64,000 nucleotides of DNA, from positions 63,967,446 through 64,031,445 of the forward strand of contig OZ023266.1 of the NCBI GenBank assembly GCA_964006375.1, written 5' to 3'. Shown here piece by piece: positions 63,300 through 64,000 of this stretch; the stretch's first letter is position 1; each line of letters begins with the position of its first letter. Below the pieces are notes generated by a model. It did not search any database. It saw only the letters and a program-made list of their open reading frames with translations, and was not told the DNA's origin. The position numbers and the translations under genes are program-made. Source of the DNA: Tillus elongatus. Lineage: Eukaryota > Arthropoda > Insecta > Coleoptera > Cleridae.

Positions 63300-64000
63300 T
63301 TGTTTTCGTCATATTGAATTCTAGTTTAGTTCCTTTTAACATTTCATTTATAGTACACTGAAGATCCTTTGCAACTATTTTTTTTCCGTTTCTCCCATCA
63401 GTGCAATGTCATCGGCGTACTTTACGCAATGGACCTGCAGTATCCAGTTTTTTTTTTTTCTTTTATCCTATTCACCGTGGAGCAAGAGAGAAATCTCCCT
63501 ACAGCTATATTTACTATTTATTGTTTTTTACATAAATAAATTAAACAAAGATGGCGACAATGGGCATTGTTGTCTAATATCTTTTTATTATTTTTGCTTT
63601 AATCTCAGTTCTATGAAAATTCATTATAGTACTTTGGTTTTGGATTTACTGAGAATAATACGCCACTCTTTCCAATCAGATCCAGCTCTCTTCATTATAT
63701 GGAAAAATATTTTGCAATCCAAAATCTCATATCCTTTTTCTAATTCTACAAAAGCACTAAATGTACAAATCTCTATATTTTCAAAACGCCCTCCGCCATT
63801 GTTTAAGTTCCTGCAATGTTTCTCTAGCTTTTCGACCAGGTCTAAATGTGAACTGGTCTCCATCCAGACAACTCTAATGTTGCTTCCCATTTTGTTTTCG
63901 TTATAATTATCAGAATCTTCAGCTCTGCCATAAATGTTTTATTACTTTATTATGTTGAAGCTACGTCTCTAAATCTGTAAGTTAACGTCCTTACGAATTA
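63300..64000 (-). pseudogene. Non-LTR reverse transcriptase relic, runs to the window end
   Basis: Minus strand 63890-63624 is an open frame with ICTFSAFVELEKGYEILDCK, then GSDWKEWRIILSKSKTK, resembling the RT palm motif A region (AFxDxEKAYDxV...DWKDRRII). Downstream, near 63440-63405, VKYADDIALMGETEKK is the active-site box, followed by EFNMTKTKGM. The catalytic Asp of motif A appears changed to Val. Stops and a T-rich insertion break the frame. RTE/R1-like is my best guess for the clade. Confidence 0.65.

Noticed and set aside
63406..63906. 166-codon plus-strand frame
   Set aside because: Shadow of the minus-strand reverse transcriptase relic and a poly-T run.

Overview
The window is an AT-rich, repeat-saturated piece of an animal genome, most likely an insect and possibly a beetle. 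The indications are mariner/Tc1 relics of several lineages, Jockey-type non-LTR elements, Penelope-like elements (PLEs), hammerhead-ribozyme repeats, and a Gypsy-type LTR element primed by tRNA-Leu. The organism call is inference. I found no convincing host protein-coding gene. Only two elements look intact: a 6.77-kb Gypsy-type LTR retrotransposon (48240-55009) and a 2.07-kb DD41D mariner-like transposon (60838-62907).

The background is one dispersed non-autonomous family of about 1.34 kb, called the composite repeat here. It has 12-bp subterminal inverted repeats (TAGTGAATTTTC / GAAAATTCACTA), a terminal hairpin, an internal (TA)n tract, and a terminal module of about 330 bp that also occurs alone. 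Three copies are complete (3411-4746, 18782-20118, 59211-60552) and at least a dozen are partial. The window holds 30 (TA)n tracts, many inside this family and many at junctions between unrelated elements.

Layout. 0-6 kb: PLE terminal repeat, a hammerhead tandem array (1877-2793) lodged in a composite copy, a complete inverted composite copy, a mariner relic and a second PLE terminal repeat. 6-15 kb: a 5'-truncated RNase H non-LTR copy with a clean target duplication, composite copies, a MITE and a Jockey/CR1-like RT fragment with a 119-bp internal duplication. 15-29 kb: transposase relics (DD41D, Tc1), a Jockey-like RT pseudogene and a second hammerhead repeat cluster (28.3-29.1 kb). 29-41 kb: a PLE with RT and GIY-YIG remains and a hammerhead-like 3' motif, decayed transposases, a broken LTR element with duplicated LTR sequence, a PLE RT fragment and a mariner DD34D relic. 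41-48 kb: a short promoter-like stretch, a 56-bp retrotransposon stub, a minisatellite, a MITE, and PLE and non-LTR relics. 48-55 kb: the intact LTR element. 55-64 kb: composite copies, a tRNA-like sequence, the intact mariner and an RT relic running off the end.

The most interesting observations are: (1) hammerhead self-cleaving motifs in several unrelated repeat contexts, two with complete canonical cores (2161-2203 plus strand, 28337-28380 minus strand), in tandem units of about 322 and 310 bp; (2) a textbook -1 frameshift site (GGGAAAC, 6-nt spacer, predicted pseudoknot) joining gag and pol of the LTR element; (3) a heat-shock-element-like array just upstream of the TATA box in its LTR; (4) an apparently intact DD41D transposon with 417-bp inverted repeats inside a TA microsatellite; (5) the microsatellite-bearing composite family. 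All coordinates and motif fits were read by eye.
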